46,578 bases of DNA from Bathymodiolus japonicus methanotrophic gill symbiont (GTDB lineage: Bacteria > Pseudomonadota > Gammaproteobacteria > Methylococcales > Methylomonadaceae), in NCBI RefSeq assembly GCF_019721995.1, contig NZ_BLYC01000028.1, positions 1-46,578 of the forward strand, written 5' to 3'. The notes under the pieces are model-generated. The model did no database searches and was not told the origin of the DNA. It saw nothing but the letters and a program-made list of their open reading frames with translations. A program made the translations under genes and the position numbers. How positions within the stretch are numbered: position 1 is the first letter of the stretch; every line of letters starts with the position of its first letter. Below are positions 16,312 to 26,333 of this stretch, one piece after another.

Positions 16312-16958
16312 TGAGCTTACACCTACCTGATAGCGCATTAGTTAATCGATTTATAGCCAAAACCAAGTTCTATGAGAAAGCAGCTATAAGCTCTAAATTA
16401 AAAGATGATTTTGTTAATAAAATACAAAAAATCACTTGGCAATATAAGCTCTCAGAAAATACGTTAGGTATCAATAAAACAGCCGCCGTGACAGAAATAC
16501 AAGTCTTTGAGATTGAATTAAAAGAGCAGCTTATTCCTAAAAACATTCTTGCGCTGATTGATAAAGTCATTCCTTATCAAATTCTTTATCAATTCAGATT
16601 TAATGAACATATTGCTTATGCTATTACTTTAAAAGGTTTAAGTGATATTGAAAAACCAATGCCAACAGATTATTACTTTTCAGAATGGAATGAGCCTGTT
16701 CAGTTTGATTTTACAGGCACAGACTTAGAGCAAGTCTACCAAAAGCTGATTAAAGCTTTTATTAAAAATCAAACAACAAAACAAAAGGATTTTAAGGTGG
16801 TTATCGAAACTGACCATAAAACCAAACAGCTAGAAAAAGACATTGCCTTACTGACTAAGAAAATCAGTAAAGAAAAGCAAATGAATAGAAAAGTCGAGTT
16901 GAACAAGACATTTTTAGATAAACAGCAGCAATTACAGCTTATAAAGGACGTATCGTGA
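16311..16958 (+). CDS. DUF4391 protein, RM-associated
   Basis: A 215-residue protein matching my memory of the DUF4391 pattern: FIAKTKFYEKA near the start, FVNKIQKITWQYKLS, VTEIQVFEIEL, ALIDKVIPYQILYQFRFN, then a C-terminal coiled coil (QLEKDIALLTKKISKEKQMN). Biochemical function is unknown. The invariable location between a helicase and a Mod gene suggests an accessory or adaptor subunit. It is coupled on both sides: its ATG overlaps the helicase stop and its TGA overlaps the GTG of the methyltransferase gene. Confidence 0.75.
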   Translation: MSLHLPDSALVNRFIAKTKFYEKAAISSKLKDDFVNKIQKITWQYKLSENTLGINKTAAVTEIQVFEIELKEQLIPKNILALIDKVIPYQILYQFRFNEHIAYAITLKGLSDIEKPMPTDYYFSEWNEPVQFDFTGTDLEQVYQKLIKAFIKNQTTKQKDFKVVIETDHKTKQLEKDIALLTKKISKEKQMNRKVELNKTFLDKQQQLQLIKDVS

Positions 16959-18883
16959 TCGAAAAATTAAAAATGCAAACCCCGAATATTACTGAGCAGA
17001 ACATGGAACAGATTGCCAAGCTATTTCCTAATGTAATGACAGAGACCCAAGATGAAAATGGCAACAACAAAAGAGCCATTGATTTTGACCTATTAAAACA
17101 AAGTTTATCCAGTGTCTTAGTTGATAATGTCGATGAGCGTTACCGCTTAGATTGGCCTGGAAAGAAAGCCGCTTTATTAAAGGCCAATACACCTATCACT
17201 AAAACTCTACGCCCGTGCCGAGATGACAGCGTGAACTTTGATAGCACAGAAAACGTGTATATCGAAGGCGATAACTTTGAGGTATTGAAGATTTTACAAG
17301 AGTCATATCTAGGTAAAATCAAAATGATTTATATTGACCCGCCTTACAACACAGGCAAGGATTTTATTTATAAAGATAATTTCGCCGCTAAAAAAGCAGA
17401 TTATGAAGAAGAACTAGGCACAACGGATGAGGAAGATAACAAGCTGTTTAGAAATACCGATACCAATGGCCGTTTTCATTCTGATTGGTTGAGTATGATG
17501 TATGAACGCTTGGTAGTTGCTAGAGATTTATTGAAAGAAGATGGGGTTATCTTTATCAGTATTGATGATAATGAGGTGCATAATTTAAGGAAAATTTGTG
17601 ATGACGTTTTTGGGGAAGAGAATTTTGTAGCAGAAATTATTTGGCAATCTAAAAGTGGCGGCGGGCATGATGAAAAATGCATAGTTAAAGAATCGGAATA
17701 CATAGTTTGTTTTTCTAAAACCAAAAATATAACTAAATTTGGCAGAAGGATTATTGAAAACCCAAACTATAAGTTGTCAGACCAAGACGAACCAATTCGA
17801 GGAAAGTACCTGACAAATAAATTAGATCGAATGATGAGGGGAGAGCACTATAGCGATGCTCTGAATTATTCAATTTTATCTCCTGATAATACAGAAATAT
17901 GGCCTGGAAATACAGGAAAGAAGACTGGAGACTGGAACTGGCGGTGGAGTAGAACAAAAGTCGATTGGGGAATAAAAAATAATTTTATTGTAATAAAAAA
18001 AGGAAATAATAATAACTGGGCTGTATATTCCAAACAGTATGAAAAGATGGATCATCATGGGAAAGTGGTAGAAAGAAACTACCCATATAGAAATGTAGTG
18101 TTGTCTTCAGAATATAACACTACACAAGGAGGTAACGAGTTGCAGAAAATATTCATGGCTAATATTTTTGATTATGCAAAACCATCAAAATTTGTTGGGC
18201 ACATATTAAAAATGAGTGGCGTAATGGATGACGATATTATAATTGATTTATTCTCAGGTTCTGCCACCACATCCCATGCCGTTATGCAACTCAACGCGGA
18301 AGACAAAGGCACGCGAAAATTCATCATGGTACAGCTCCCTGAAGCAACTGATGAAAAATCTGAAGCCTATAAAGCGGGCTACAAAAACATTGCAGAAATA
18401 GGTAAAGAGCGTATCCGACGAGCAGGTACTAATATAGTAGAAGACAACCAAAATAAAATAGGCATTGATAAACTGGATATTGGCTTTCGTGTCTATAAGA
18501 CAGACTCAAGCAATATGGAAGAAGTCTATTACCACCCTGAACAGCTATCTCAAGATAACTTATTTTCTTTAGCAAGCAATATTAAGGAAGAGCGAACCCC
18601 TGATGATTTACTCACCCAAGTTATTTTAAATTTAGGGCTAGAGCTTAACCTACCGATAGAACAAAAGAAAATGCACGGTAACAGCGTATTTATTGTGCAA
18701 ACTAACGCCTTAGTCGCCTGTTTTGATGACAATATCAACATACAAATCATTGATGAAATAGCCCAGTTACAGCCGTTTAGAGTGGTGTTTAAAGATGGTG
18801 GTTTTTCTGAAAGCAAAGACCGTATTAATCTTGAAGAACGTTTTAAAAGGCTTTCACATGAAACATTAATTACGGTGATATAA
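16955..18883 (+). CDS. mod: Type III restriction-modification DNA methyltransferase (Mod)
   Basis: A 642-residue beta-class amino-methyltransferase. The catalytic motif DPPYNTGKDFIY is near residue 126 and the AdoMet-binding motif IIIDLFSGSATTSHAV is near residue 430, the beta-class order. The N-terminal segment YRLDWPGKKAALLKANTPITK is typical of type III Mod. The central part is the variable target-recognition domain and reads differently from the rest (more A-rich codons), as usual. GTG start with Shine-Dalgarno aaagga. Expected to methylate adenine at N6 in an asymmetric site. It may still act alone although its Res partner is broken. Confidence 0.93.
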   Translation: MIEKLKMQTPNITEQNMEQIAKLFPNVMTETQDENGNNKRAIDFDLLKQSLSSVLVDNVDERYRLDWPGKKAALLKANTPITKTLRPCRDDSVNFDSTENVYIEGDNFEVLKILQESYLGKIKMIYIDPPYNTGKDFIYKDNFAAKKADYEEELGTTDEEDNKLFRNTDTNGRFHSDWLSMMYERLVVARDLLKEDGVIFISIDDNEVHNLRKICDDVFGEENFVAEIIWQSKSGGGHDEKCIVKESEYIVCFSKTKNITKFGRRIIENPNYKLSDQDEPIRGKYLTNKLDRMMRGEHYSDALNYSILSPDNTEIWPGNTGKKTGDWNWRWSRTKVDWGIKNNFIVIKKGNNNNWAVYSKQYEKMDHHGKVVERNYPYRNVVLSSEYNTTQGGNELQKIFMANIFDYAKPSKFVGHILKMSGVMDDDIIIDLFSGSATTSHAVMQLNAEDKGTRKFIMVQLPEATDEKSEAYKAGYKNIAEIGKERIRRAGTNIVEDNQNKIGIDKLDIGFRVYKTDSSNMEEVYYHPEQLSQDNLFSLASNIKEERTPDDLLTQVILNLGLELNLPIEQKKMHGNSVFIVQTNALVACFDDNINIQIIDEIAQLQPFRVVFKDGGFSESKDRINLEERFKRLSHETLITVI

Positions 18884-18884
18884 C

Positions 18885-19942
18885 ATGGCTAACGATATTA
18901 AATTACAGTTTAAACAGCAAGGCTACCAAAGTGATGCTACGCAAGCCGTGGTCGATTGTTTTGCAGGACAAACCAAGGGGCATAGAAAAGAAATAACGGA
19001 GCGAACAGAGCTGTTAGTCCATGAAATATTTGCCAATAAAAAGTTTGATTTGAATGACAAAGAACTGATTAAAAATGTTCAAGCCCTACAGAAAGAACAA
19101 GGGCTTAATACTAGCAAGCAACTAGAAACCTTAGACGGCACACCGAACTTCAGTATTGAAATGGAAACAGGGACGGGTAAAACCTATGTTTACACTAAAT
19201 CCATGTTCGAACTGAATAAGAAATATGGCTGGAGTAAGTTTATTATTATGGTGCCATCGGTTGCAATCCGTGAAGGTGTGCATAAATCCCTAGAAATAAC
19301 AGCAGATCATTTTCAGGATTTGTATGGCAAGAAAATCCGCTTTTCTATCTACAATACACAAAATAAATCCAATATTGTTAATATTAAAAGTTTTGCCAAT
19401 ACTGCAAATATTGAAGTGTTGATTATGAATTATCAGGCTTTTAATGCAAAGAAAAAAGATAAAGAAATTAGAGGGGAATCCGCAAGAAAAATTTATCAAA
19501 AACTTGATGCTCTTCAATCAGAACGCCCGATTGATATTATCAGCAGAGCCAGACCTATTCTAATTATTGATGAGCCGCAACGCTTTGGTAAGTCCGAAAG
19601 TTTATTTAAAGAATTTAACCCCTTGTGTGTGTTGCGCTATTCAGCAACCCATAAAAAAGACAAAAAATATAATGAAGTTTACAGACTAGATGCGATAGAT
19701 GCTTATAACCAAAAGCTAGTTAAAAAAATCAAGGTAAAAGGCATTGAAGTACTGGGAAACAGCGGCACGAACAGTTATATTTTTTTAGATGCGATTAATA
19801 TCCACCCTAAACTCTACCCTACTGCCAGCCTTGAATTTGAAATAAAGCAAAAAACAGGCATAAAAAAAGGTACTTAGAAAAATAACAGAAAAAGATAACT
19901 TGTTTAACTTATCCAATGAGTTGAAGCAGTATCAGTATTTTA
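18885..19942 (+). pseudogene. res: Type III restriction endonuclease (Res), 3'-truncated
   Basis: Begins one base after mod. The first 320 codons hold the helicase domain start: METGTGKTYVY (Walker A, near residue 86), LIIDEPQRFGKS (motif II, near 225) and LRYSATHKK (motif III). At a seven-A run (19862-19868) the frame breaks: the annotated frame stops at 19877, but a shifted frame continues the family-typical text as KVLRKITEKDNLFNLSNELKQ until 19942, where an IS3 remnant begins. A whole Res is about 900-1000 residues, so the second RecA lobe and the nuclease domain are gone. Restriction by this system must be lost. Confidence 0.88.
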
Positions 19943-20085
19943 GTTAATAGAAGATGTTGATGACTATATTGAGTTTTATTAATCATCAACGTTTTCATGA
20001 AACCCTGGACTATAAAAAACCAATGAATGTATATAGAGAAAGTATTTTAGCTGACATGAACAGCAGAATGAAGCGGCTTAGGAAT
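19943..20085 (+). mobile_element. IS3-family 3' remnant, diverged
   Basis: 143 bp matching the last codons of the IS3 transposase (from gttaatagaagatgttgatg to aagcggcttaggaat), but with small insertions (tattaatc for tataatc, gctgacatgaac for gctaatgaac) that break the frame. Other copies in the window encode identical proteins, so this is an older copy. IS4 copy 2 begins directly after it. Confidence 0.85.
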
Positions 20086-21489
20086 CATCTCCTTACACAC
20101 AAGTCTGATATAAGAGTGTAAAATCTCATTATTTTAGTAACGATGACTGAGACTTGGGCAGAAATGGAATTTTGTAATTTAGATTTAGGTGATTCACGGC
20201 TTAATAAAAGAGCAGTTAAATTGATAGAAACTTTTGTAAAAGCGCCTAAACTAAGCATTCCTCAGGCTTGCCAAGGCTGGGCTGAAACACAAGCGACTTA
20301 TCGATTTTATGCAAATGAAAATGTGACATGGGAAAAGTTGTTAGTCGCCCATACAGATCAAGTTGAACAGCGCATTATAGTCAGTGAAGAGCCCGTTATT
20401 TTATGCTTACAAGATACGACAGAATTAGATTTTAATGGACAAGAAACTGAGGATTTAGGTCGCTTATCTTACGATGCCCAAAGAGGCATGTACTTGCATC
20501 CGACACTCTGCATTACACCAGACCGGCTCCCTTTAGGGGTTAGTGATGCGTGGATGTGGGCAAGAGGAAAAAGCAAAGCAGAAGATCAAAATAATCCCAC
20601 GATAAAAGAAAGTGATCGCTGGATAGAAGGTTATGAACGTGTCGCTGAAATGGCCGAACGTTGCCCTAAAAGTCGGCTCGTTTATGTGGCCGATAGAGAA
20701 GGTGATATTTTAAGTCTTATGCAGAGAAGTAAGGCGTTAAATACGCCTGCTGACTGGCTAGTAAGAGCCAGGCATAACCGTAAATTATCAGCGGATGAAA
20801 CACTGTGGGATAGCGTCGATAAGCAAGAGGTTATGAGTCGCGTTAGTTTTATTAAGCCACGAAAAAAAGGCGAAAAATCGCGACAAGTTCAGCAAGAAAT
20901 TAAAGTGTTACGCTGCACTTTCCCCGTAAAAGGGAAAGAAGGTATTGAAGTAACTTTGGTTCAGGCAAAAGAAATCAACCCGCCTAAAGGGAAGTCACCG
21001 CTCATATGGCGCTTATTAAGCAATCGAAGGGTAGAAAGTGAAGATCAAGCCTGTGAGTTGATTGACTGGTATCGCTGTCGCTGGGAAATAGAAATGTTTT
21101 TTGATATTTTGAAAGTGGGCTGCAAGGTTGAAAAGCTTCAATTATCCAGTAAAGAGCGCATTGAAAAAGCCTTAGTCATGGCCATGGTTATTGCTTGGCG
21201 GGTGATGTATCTTATGCGCTTAGGTCGCATCTGTCCTGACTTGCCTGCTGAATTAATCTTTGATCCTTTAGAATGGAAATCATCTTATGGTTTATTGGAC
21301 AAAAAGATACCCAAAAAAGTGCCTACACTGAATGCCGTGTTAAGAAATTTAGCGACATTGGGTGGTTTTTTAGGGCGTAAATCAGATGGTGACCCTGGTG
21401 CGAAAAGTATTTGGATCGGTTTTCAGAGGATTCAGGACTGCGTATATGGTATTCAAATGGCCAGAAAGCTAAAAGGCGTATTTTAGGAC
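20086..21489 (+). mobile_element. IS4-family element copy 2, right end deleted
   Basis: The left inverted repeat is intact (catctccttacacacaag). At the right the element stops after ttttaggac, lacking the final 17 bases of the inverted repeat, and is joined to the middle of pglZ at 21490. The bases ac at the joint are shared by both parents. There is no target duplication. Without the right end this copy should not transpose. Confidence 0.93.
20143..21486 (+). CDS. tnpA: IS4-family transposase (copy 2)
   Basis: A 447-residue product identical to the transposases at 3816 and 34014, with the full set of catalytic residues (see copy 1). The gene is complete although the right end of the element is missing, so the protein could still act on the other copies in trans; Tn5-type transposases prefer cis action. 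Confidence 0.95.
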   Translation: MTETWAEMEFCNLDLGDSRLNKRAVKLIETFVKAPKLSIPQACQGWAETQATYRFYANENVTWEKLLVAHTDQVEQRIIVSEEPVILCLQDTTELDFNGQETEDLGRLSYDAQRGMYLHPTLCITPDRLPLGVSDAWMWARGKSKAEDQNNPTIKESDRWIEGYERVAEMAERCPKSRLVYVADREGDILSLMQRSKALNTPADWLVRARHNRKLSADETLWDSVDKQEVMSRVSFIKPRKKGEKSRQVQQEIKVLRCTFPVKGKEGIEVTLVQAKEINPPKGKSPLIWRLLSNRRVESEDQACELIDWYRCRWEIEMFFDILKVGCKVEKLQLSSKERIEKALVMAMVIAWRVMYLMRLGRICPDLPAELIFDPLEWKSSYGLLDKKIPKKVPTLNAVLRNLATLGGFLGRKSDGDPGAKSIWIGFQRIQDCVYGIQMARKLKGVF

Positions 21490-22908
21490 GCCCTTATTTC
21501 TACTGAATTAGTAGCTAAATTAGAAAGTTTTCAAGATAAAAAAGCGAGCCAGTTAGCGGTAGAAATAACTGAACAATTAGAGCGTAGTAAATTTTCAGTG
21601 TTGCCCGAAAGTGCGACTACAGATGAAGTATTGGCGTGGAGTACAGATTATTTTGAGCTAATGCGACAAAAATTTTCATCCGATGAAGCCATTGAAGAAC
21701 ATCTTAATTTAAGTTTTACCGAATGGTTACTTAAAAAATCAGCTCGAATTGCGCGTTCTGATGCTGATTGGCGACAATTTTCTAAGCGTGTTGAATCCTT
21801 TTTAAAACAAAACTACCTTGTCATTGTTTGCATGGTGGATGCTTTATCCGCTTTAAATACCGATTTATTATTAGAAAGCAGTTCTAAAATTGAACACTTA
21901 ACCCGCTCTAGCGAAACCCTGTTTGCGCCCATCCCGACCTTAACCGAAATTGGCAAAATGGCATTAATTACAGGTACAGAAACCTGTGATTTACCTAGCG
22001 ATAAAGAAACCGCCATTCGGCAACGCTATAAAAAATATTTACCTGAAGAGAAGTCTTTAAAATTTATCACCAGTTGGAAAGCCACAGATAAAAAATTTAA
22101 TGAAAAAACAAATTTACTGGTGTTTTTTGAAAACAGAATCGATGAGCAATTACATAAATGTATTGAATTTAAAAATCATCGAAAGGATGTTAGCAATATA
22201 TTAAGTCAAATGATGTCGTCTGTTGAGAAATGGAAAAAAGATGCAGGCTCTATGAATAGGGATGTGGTGTTTTTAATTACCGCCGATCATGGCATGACGG
22301 TTACCCAAGCAAGCTATGAGGGGGGTAATTTAGGTGACGTTAAAGAGCGAGTTTTTGAAGTGGCTAAATCCTATCAAAATAAAAACGAGGCTTTTTCTTA
22401 TGTCCCTAATGCTGATAAAAATGCGTTTTTAATTCCTAAAAAACGCCTTAGGTTGACGAGAAAAGCCTTGTTATCACATGGCGGTTTAACCCCCGAAGAA
22501 GTGTTAATTCCTTTTGTTACCTTGACCTCTAAAATTCCTGACAGTATTAAAACGCCCTTAGAACTCAAAGTATTAAATGAAAAATGCCAGCGTGTTGCAG
22601 AAAAGTCATGGGAATTAAGTGTTGAATTAGTCGCCAGTGTTCGCGTAGATAATATCTGCATAAAATTTGAAGCTCCGTTTATAGGTGAAGCTTCTTTAAC
22701 GACAATTGCCGAAAATAGTACTCAAAAATTACTGTTAAGTTTTTCAGCTCCTGTAGAGCAATCAGGATTAAGAACCTTATCGCTGCAATTAACTTATGAC
22801 CGTACAGGTGCGCATGAAGTTAATAACAAACTAATAAATTGCCTTTTCACCAAACCCTTACTTGAAAAAGATTTTGCAACACAAAGTTATGAGGATATGT
22901 TTAGCTAA
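21490..22908 (+). pseudogene. pglZ: pglZ duplicate, 5'-truncated
   Basis: Equivalent to residues 288-759 of the PglZ encoded at 43407. The open frame starts at the IS4 junction with no native start; the GTG at 21598 is an internal codon. The alkaline-phosphatase-type motifs are retained (VIVCMVDALSALN and FLITADHGMTVT), but about 287 N-terminal residues are missing. It ends at TAA overlapping the brxL ATG, exactly as in the full operon. It could be translated from a read-through transcript from the IS4 element, but is probably non-functional. Confidence 0.93.
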
Positions 22909-24305
22909 TGAATAAAGAACAATTAGATTATAAAATTCGAGAAACCTTTAGCGAATTAATTATAGATAAAGCCTTAGTTAGACAATTGAAAATCCGTGAT
23001 AATCGCAGTATTCCGAGCTTTGTTGAAGAATGGATGGTTTCAAGGTTTCAAACAGGTAATAAATCTGAGGCAGAAGTTCATAAAGAGATTACCGACTTTA
23101 TGAGCAAGCATTTACCCTCTAAAACGGAAAAAGATAAAATTAAACGCCGTTTACAATTAGGTGAATCGGTTGTTTTGTTAGATCGTTTTGAAGTGCGGAT
23201 TGATTTAGCGAATAACCGACAATTATTAACTATTCCTTGCTTAGATGAGCGTAACGCTACTATTACTCATGAAGTATTAGATACCAACGAATCCATGTTA
23301 GAAGGCGGACAATGGGGGGCGGGGCGTTTATCTTTGCGTGATGAAGGTAAGAAAAAGATTATTGAATTAAGTGAATTTCATCCTATGCAATCGGGTAAAG
23401 TCAATTTAACTCATTTAATCAAAGCGCGTGAACAATTCACTACCCGCGAATGGATTTATTTGTTATTGCGAACGATGGGGTATGAGCCTTTTGCCTATAC
23501 TGAAAAACAGCAAAATCATTTGTTATTGCGTCTTTTACCGATGATTCAAAATAACTTGAATATGATGGAATTAGCCCCTAAAGGCACGGGTAAATCGTTT
23601 ATTTTTTCTAATTTAAGTCGTCATGTTTGGTTGAACAGTGGTGGCGCATTAAGCAACGCGCAATTATTTAAAAATTTAACCACTAAAGAGATTGGTTTAT
23701 TAGGCAAGCATGATGTGTTGGTGTTAGATGAAGGGCAGTCGATTAGTTTTAAAGGCGCGGATGATATTCATGCGAAGTTTAAGGATTATTTAGAGTCGGG
23801 GCATTACAGTATTGGTAATGACAAAATCACCAGTGAATGTGGTTTGATGATTTTGGCAAATATTGATTTATATGAGGATGGTGAGCCAAGGCGAGTGGAT
23901 TATATTCGTCATTTGCCTGAGATGTTTCATGATAGTGCGTTAATAGATAGGTTTCACGGCATTATTGCGGGGTGGGAGATTCCGCGTTTTAGTACCGATA
24001 GTGCGGCGGATGGCTTAGGGATTAAGGCGGATGTGTTTGGTGAATATTTACATCAGTTACGCACGGTAAGTCATACGGAATTTCCTTTTGGTGATGTGCC
24101 TGAGTTGCATCTTAAAGATATGCGCGATTCTAATGCGGTGACACGTTTGGCGACAGCATTATCTAAGTTGTTATTGTTGAATCCTGAGCATCCTGATTAT
24201 GAGGCTTATGTGTTGAATCCTGCTAAAGATTTGAGAACGCGAGTGAGGACGCAGTTAGCAGAGTTAGATCCGCATGAGTTTGAGGCGGGGTTGAAGGTGA
24301 GTTAA
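22908..24305 (+). CDS. brxL: BrxL, Lon-like AAA+ protein of BREX (duplicate, complete)
   Basis: A 465-residue AAA+ ATPase of the short BrxL form (the class of about 450 residues, not the 670-690-residue form with a clear Lon protease domain). Walker A is APKGTGKSFIFSN near residue 224, Walker B is VLVLDEGQSIS near residue 275, and VDYIRHLPEMFHDSALIDRFHGIIAGW near residue 330 carries sensor and arginine-finger-like positions. BrxL forms DNA-binding ring complexes in other BREX systems. This is the only complete copy visible; the one at 45686 runs off the window and is identical as far as it goes. The ATG is coupled to the truncated pglZ. Confidence 0.88.
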   Translation: MNKEQLDYKIRETFSELIIDKALVRQLKIRDNRSIPSFVEEWMVSRFQTGNKSEAEVHKEITDFMSKHLPSKTEKDKIKRRLQLGESVVLLDRFEVRIDLANNRQLLTIPCLDERNATITHEVLDTNESMLEGGQWGAGRLSLRDEGKKKIIELSEFHPMQSGKVNLTHLIKAREQFTTREWIYLLLRTMGYEPFAYTEKQQNHLLLRLLPMIQNNLNMMELAPKGTGKSFIFSNLSRHVWLNSGGALSNAQLFKNLTTKEIGLLGKHDVLVLDEGQSISFKGADDIHAKFKDYLESGHYSIGNDKITSECGLMILANIDLYEDGEPRRVDYIRHLPEMFHDSALIDRFHGIIAGWEIPRFSTDSAADGLGIKADVFGEYLHQLRTVSHTEFPFGDVPELHLKDMRDSNAVTRLATALSKLLLLNPEHPDYEAYVLNPAKDLRTRVRTQLAELDPHEFEAGLKVS

Positions 24306-24616
24306 GTAGCTTGAAGTATTAGGCTTAATGAATAGAGCGTTTTAATTTTTAAAATAATATAGACTTTCAGAAAAATAACTTCCAAAAAAGCGAAGGTGAT
24401 TATTGAAAGCTGGTTTATAATTTCCGCACCGACTGGCCTCATTCATAAGGAACATTTAAAGTGGGGGTTTGTGCATAAACGCGATATTTTTCGCTTAATG
24501 CGCTGCAATCCTTACAATACGCACTATGCAGAGGCCCTACGTTTTTACAAAGCCTAGCTTCACTTCTTCTCCTCCGTAATTTACGGCTGCAAAAAATCAC
24601 CTCAAATTTAGATTTA
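24306..24616. other. Non-coding region after brxL
   Basis: No gene is seen. The codon-like bias of brxL stops at 24305. The tail may contain the end of a Tn3-type element, given the transposase remnant that follows, but no 38-bp Tn3 inverted repeat was recognised. Confidence 0.4.
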
Positions 24617-24955
24617 TTATGCTTCTAAATGAACTGTTCTGGCTAGCGCTGAGAAATCATGGCTATTTTCAGAGTCAGCAAAGGAATAAAATCCCGAAAA
24701 ATTAATATGAAACCAGGCTACAGGCGATATTCGTTTTAACGCCTGTAGGTTTTCCGAGCGCCCTTCGTGCTCATTGAATTCTTTGAGTTCTGAGAGAATT
24801 TGAGCGTTATAGTGAATAACACAATTGGCAATCAAGCGCGCGCACACTCATTCCACAGTGTTAACTCTGCATGATGACTGCCTCTGAATTTCTTACCGTT
24901 CGTTTCAGCTATTACACGCCTTAACTGGTGGAATGCTTCGCCTCGATTGAGTCGG
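24617..24955 (-). pseudogene. Tn3-family transposase C-terminal remnant
   Basis: Reading leftwards: RLNRGEAFHQLRRVIAETNG, KKFRGSHDAELTLWNEC, then CARLIANCVIHYNAQILSEL and ALKRISPVAWFHINFSGFY, all hallmarks of the Tn3 TnpA C-terminus including the late Glu (WNEC). A two-base excess at gcgcgcgc (about 24837-24844) shifts the frame between the two parts. The N-terminal bulk of the roughly 1000-residue protein is absent. Confidence 0.85.
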
Positions 24956-24981
24956 GTAATTTTTTTCCTAAAGGGATATTT

Positions 24982-26286
24982 TATAATCCCCCAGCAAATC
25001 CAGACAAGAAATCAAAGCAATCTTATTCCAAATTAGTTACTATTTGTAAAAAATTGGAGTATTAAAATGAGCAGAAAAAGAACGGTCTACAGTGCTGAAT
25101 TTAAAAGCAAGTTGGTATTAGAAGTTTTAAAGAATGAAAAAACACTGCAAGAAATTGCCAGTGCAAATAACATCACACCTAAGAACCTACAAAACTGGAA
25201 AAAAATATTCTTAGACAATGCAGAAATAGCAATGGAGCCCTCCAAAGCCGTTAAAGATTACAAAGAGGATCTATTAGCAGCTCAAGAACAAAATGAGATG
25301 CTCACAAAAATCGTAGGAAAAATGACGGTTGAAAAGGAGTGGCTCGAAAAAAAGCTAAAAAGCTTGGACTCATCTGATAGAAAACAGTTGATTGAGCCCA
25401 AGCTTAACACTCTACCTCTAACACAGCAGTGTGCATTATTAGGATTAAATAGAAGCAATCTCTATTACAAAAAAAGAGAGAATAAAAAGAAAGAAGAGAT
25501 CAAAACTCAGATTAATCACATTTTTAAAGACATCCCTATTTATGGTGCGGCTAAAGTACACCAGCAGTTGCTTGAAGGTGGTTTTAAAGTCAGTTTAAAC
25601 ACGGTGGCGAGTTATCGGCAGCAGATGGGCTTGAAAGCCGTATTAGCGGTAAAACAAGTCAATACAACGATCCCCATAAAAGAACATAAAAAATATACTT
25701 ATAAGCTTAGAGATCTTGATATATCACACGCTAACCAAGTTTGGAGTACAGATATAACCTATATTAAAACCAAAGAAGGGATGGTTTATTTAGCGGCGAT
25801 TATTGATTGGCACTCAAAAGCAGTGCTCGCCCATAAAATATCAAACACAATGGATTCTTTTTTAGTTATGGATGTATTAGATGAAGCGCTTTCTCTCTAC
25901 GGAACACCTGAAATTTTTAATACGGATCAAGGCAGTCAATACACCAGTGAAATTCATACCCAACGACTAAAAAACAAAGGCATTACTATTTCTATGGATG
26001 GAAAAGGACGAGCAACGGATAATATTTGTATTGAACGGTTTTGGCGAAGTGCAAAATGTGAGCGTATTTATTTAAATGAATATGGTTCAATTAGAGCGTT
26101 AATAGAAGATGTTGATGACTATATTGAGTTTTATAATCATCAACGGTTTCATGAAACCCTGGACTATAAAAAACCAATGAATGTATATAGAGAAAGTATT
26201 TTAGCTAATGAACAGCAGAATGAAGCGGCTTAGGAATATGGAATAAGGATTGTTGAAAAATCTGTCTTGACTCTTTGGGGTGCTAT
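24982..26286 (+). mobile_element. IS3-family element, intact copy 2
   Basis: 1305 bp with imperfect terminal repeats (tataatcccccagcaaatcc at the left; ctttggggtgctat at the right). Flanked by a 4-bp duplication attt (24978-24981 and 26287-26290). It is inserted between the Tn3 remnant and the cysteine desulfurase gene. Confidence 0.93.
25067..26233 (+). CDS. IS3-family transposase (copy 2)
   Basis: A 388-residue transposase in one frame, where many IS3 elements need a -1 frameshift between orfA and orfB. The N-terminus has a helix-turn-helix (KTLQEIASANNITPKNLQNWKK) and a leucine-rich coiled coil (residues 75-105). The integrase core has the DDE residues in WSTDITYI, FNTDQGSQY and DNICIERFWRSAK. 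A Shine-Dalgarno ttggag precedes the ATG. The products at 28414 and 31051 are identical. Confidence 0.95.
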   Translation: MSRKRTVYSAEFKSKLVLEVLKNEKTLQEIASANNITPKNLQNWKKIFLDNAEIAMEPSKAVKDYKEDLLAAQEQNEMLTKIVGKMTVEKEWLEKKLKSLDSSDRKQLIEPKLNTLPLTQQCALLGLNRSNLYYKKRENKKKEEIKTQINHIFKDIPIYGAAKVHQQLLEGGFKVSLNTVASYRQQMGLKAVLAVKQVNTTIPIKEHKKYTYKLRDLDISHANQVWSTDITYIKTKEGMVYLAAIIDWHSKAVLAHKISNTMDSFLVMDVLDEALSLYGTPEIFNTDQGSQYTSEIHTQRLKNKGITISMDGKGRATDNICIERFWRSAKCERIYLNEYGSIRALIEDVDDYIEFYNHQRFHETLDYKKPMNVYRESILANEQQNEAA

Positions 26287-26333
26287 ATTTTTAACTAAAA
26301 CTTTATATTCAAGATAGTCCATAAACAACCTCT

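Noticed and set aside
21598-22908. Independent 436-residue PglZ gene
   Set aside because: The GTG at 21598 is an internal codon of pglZ without a ribosome-binding site; the frame is open back to the IS4 junction, so it is a truncated duplicate.
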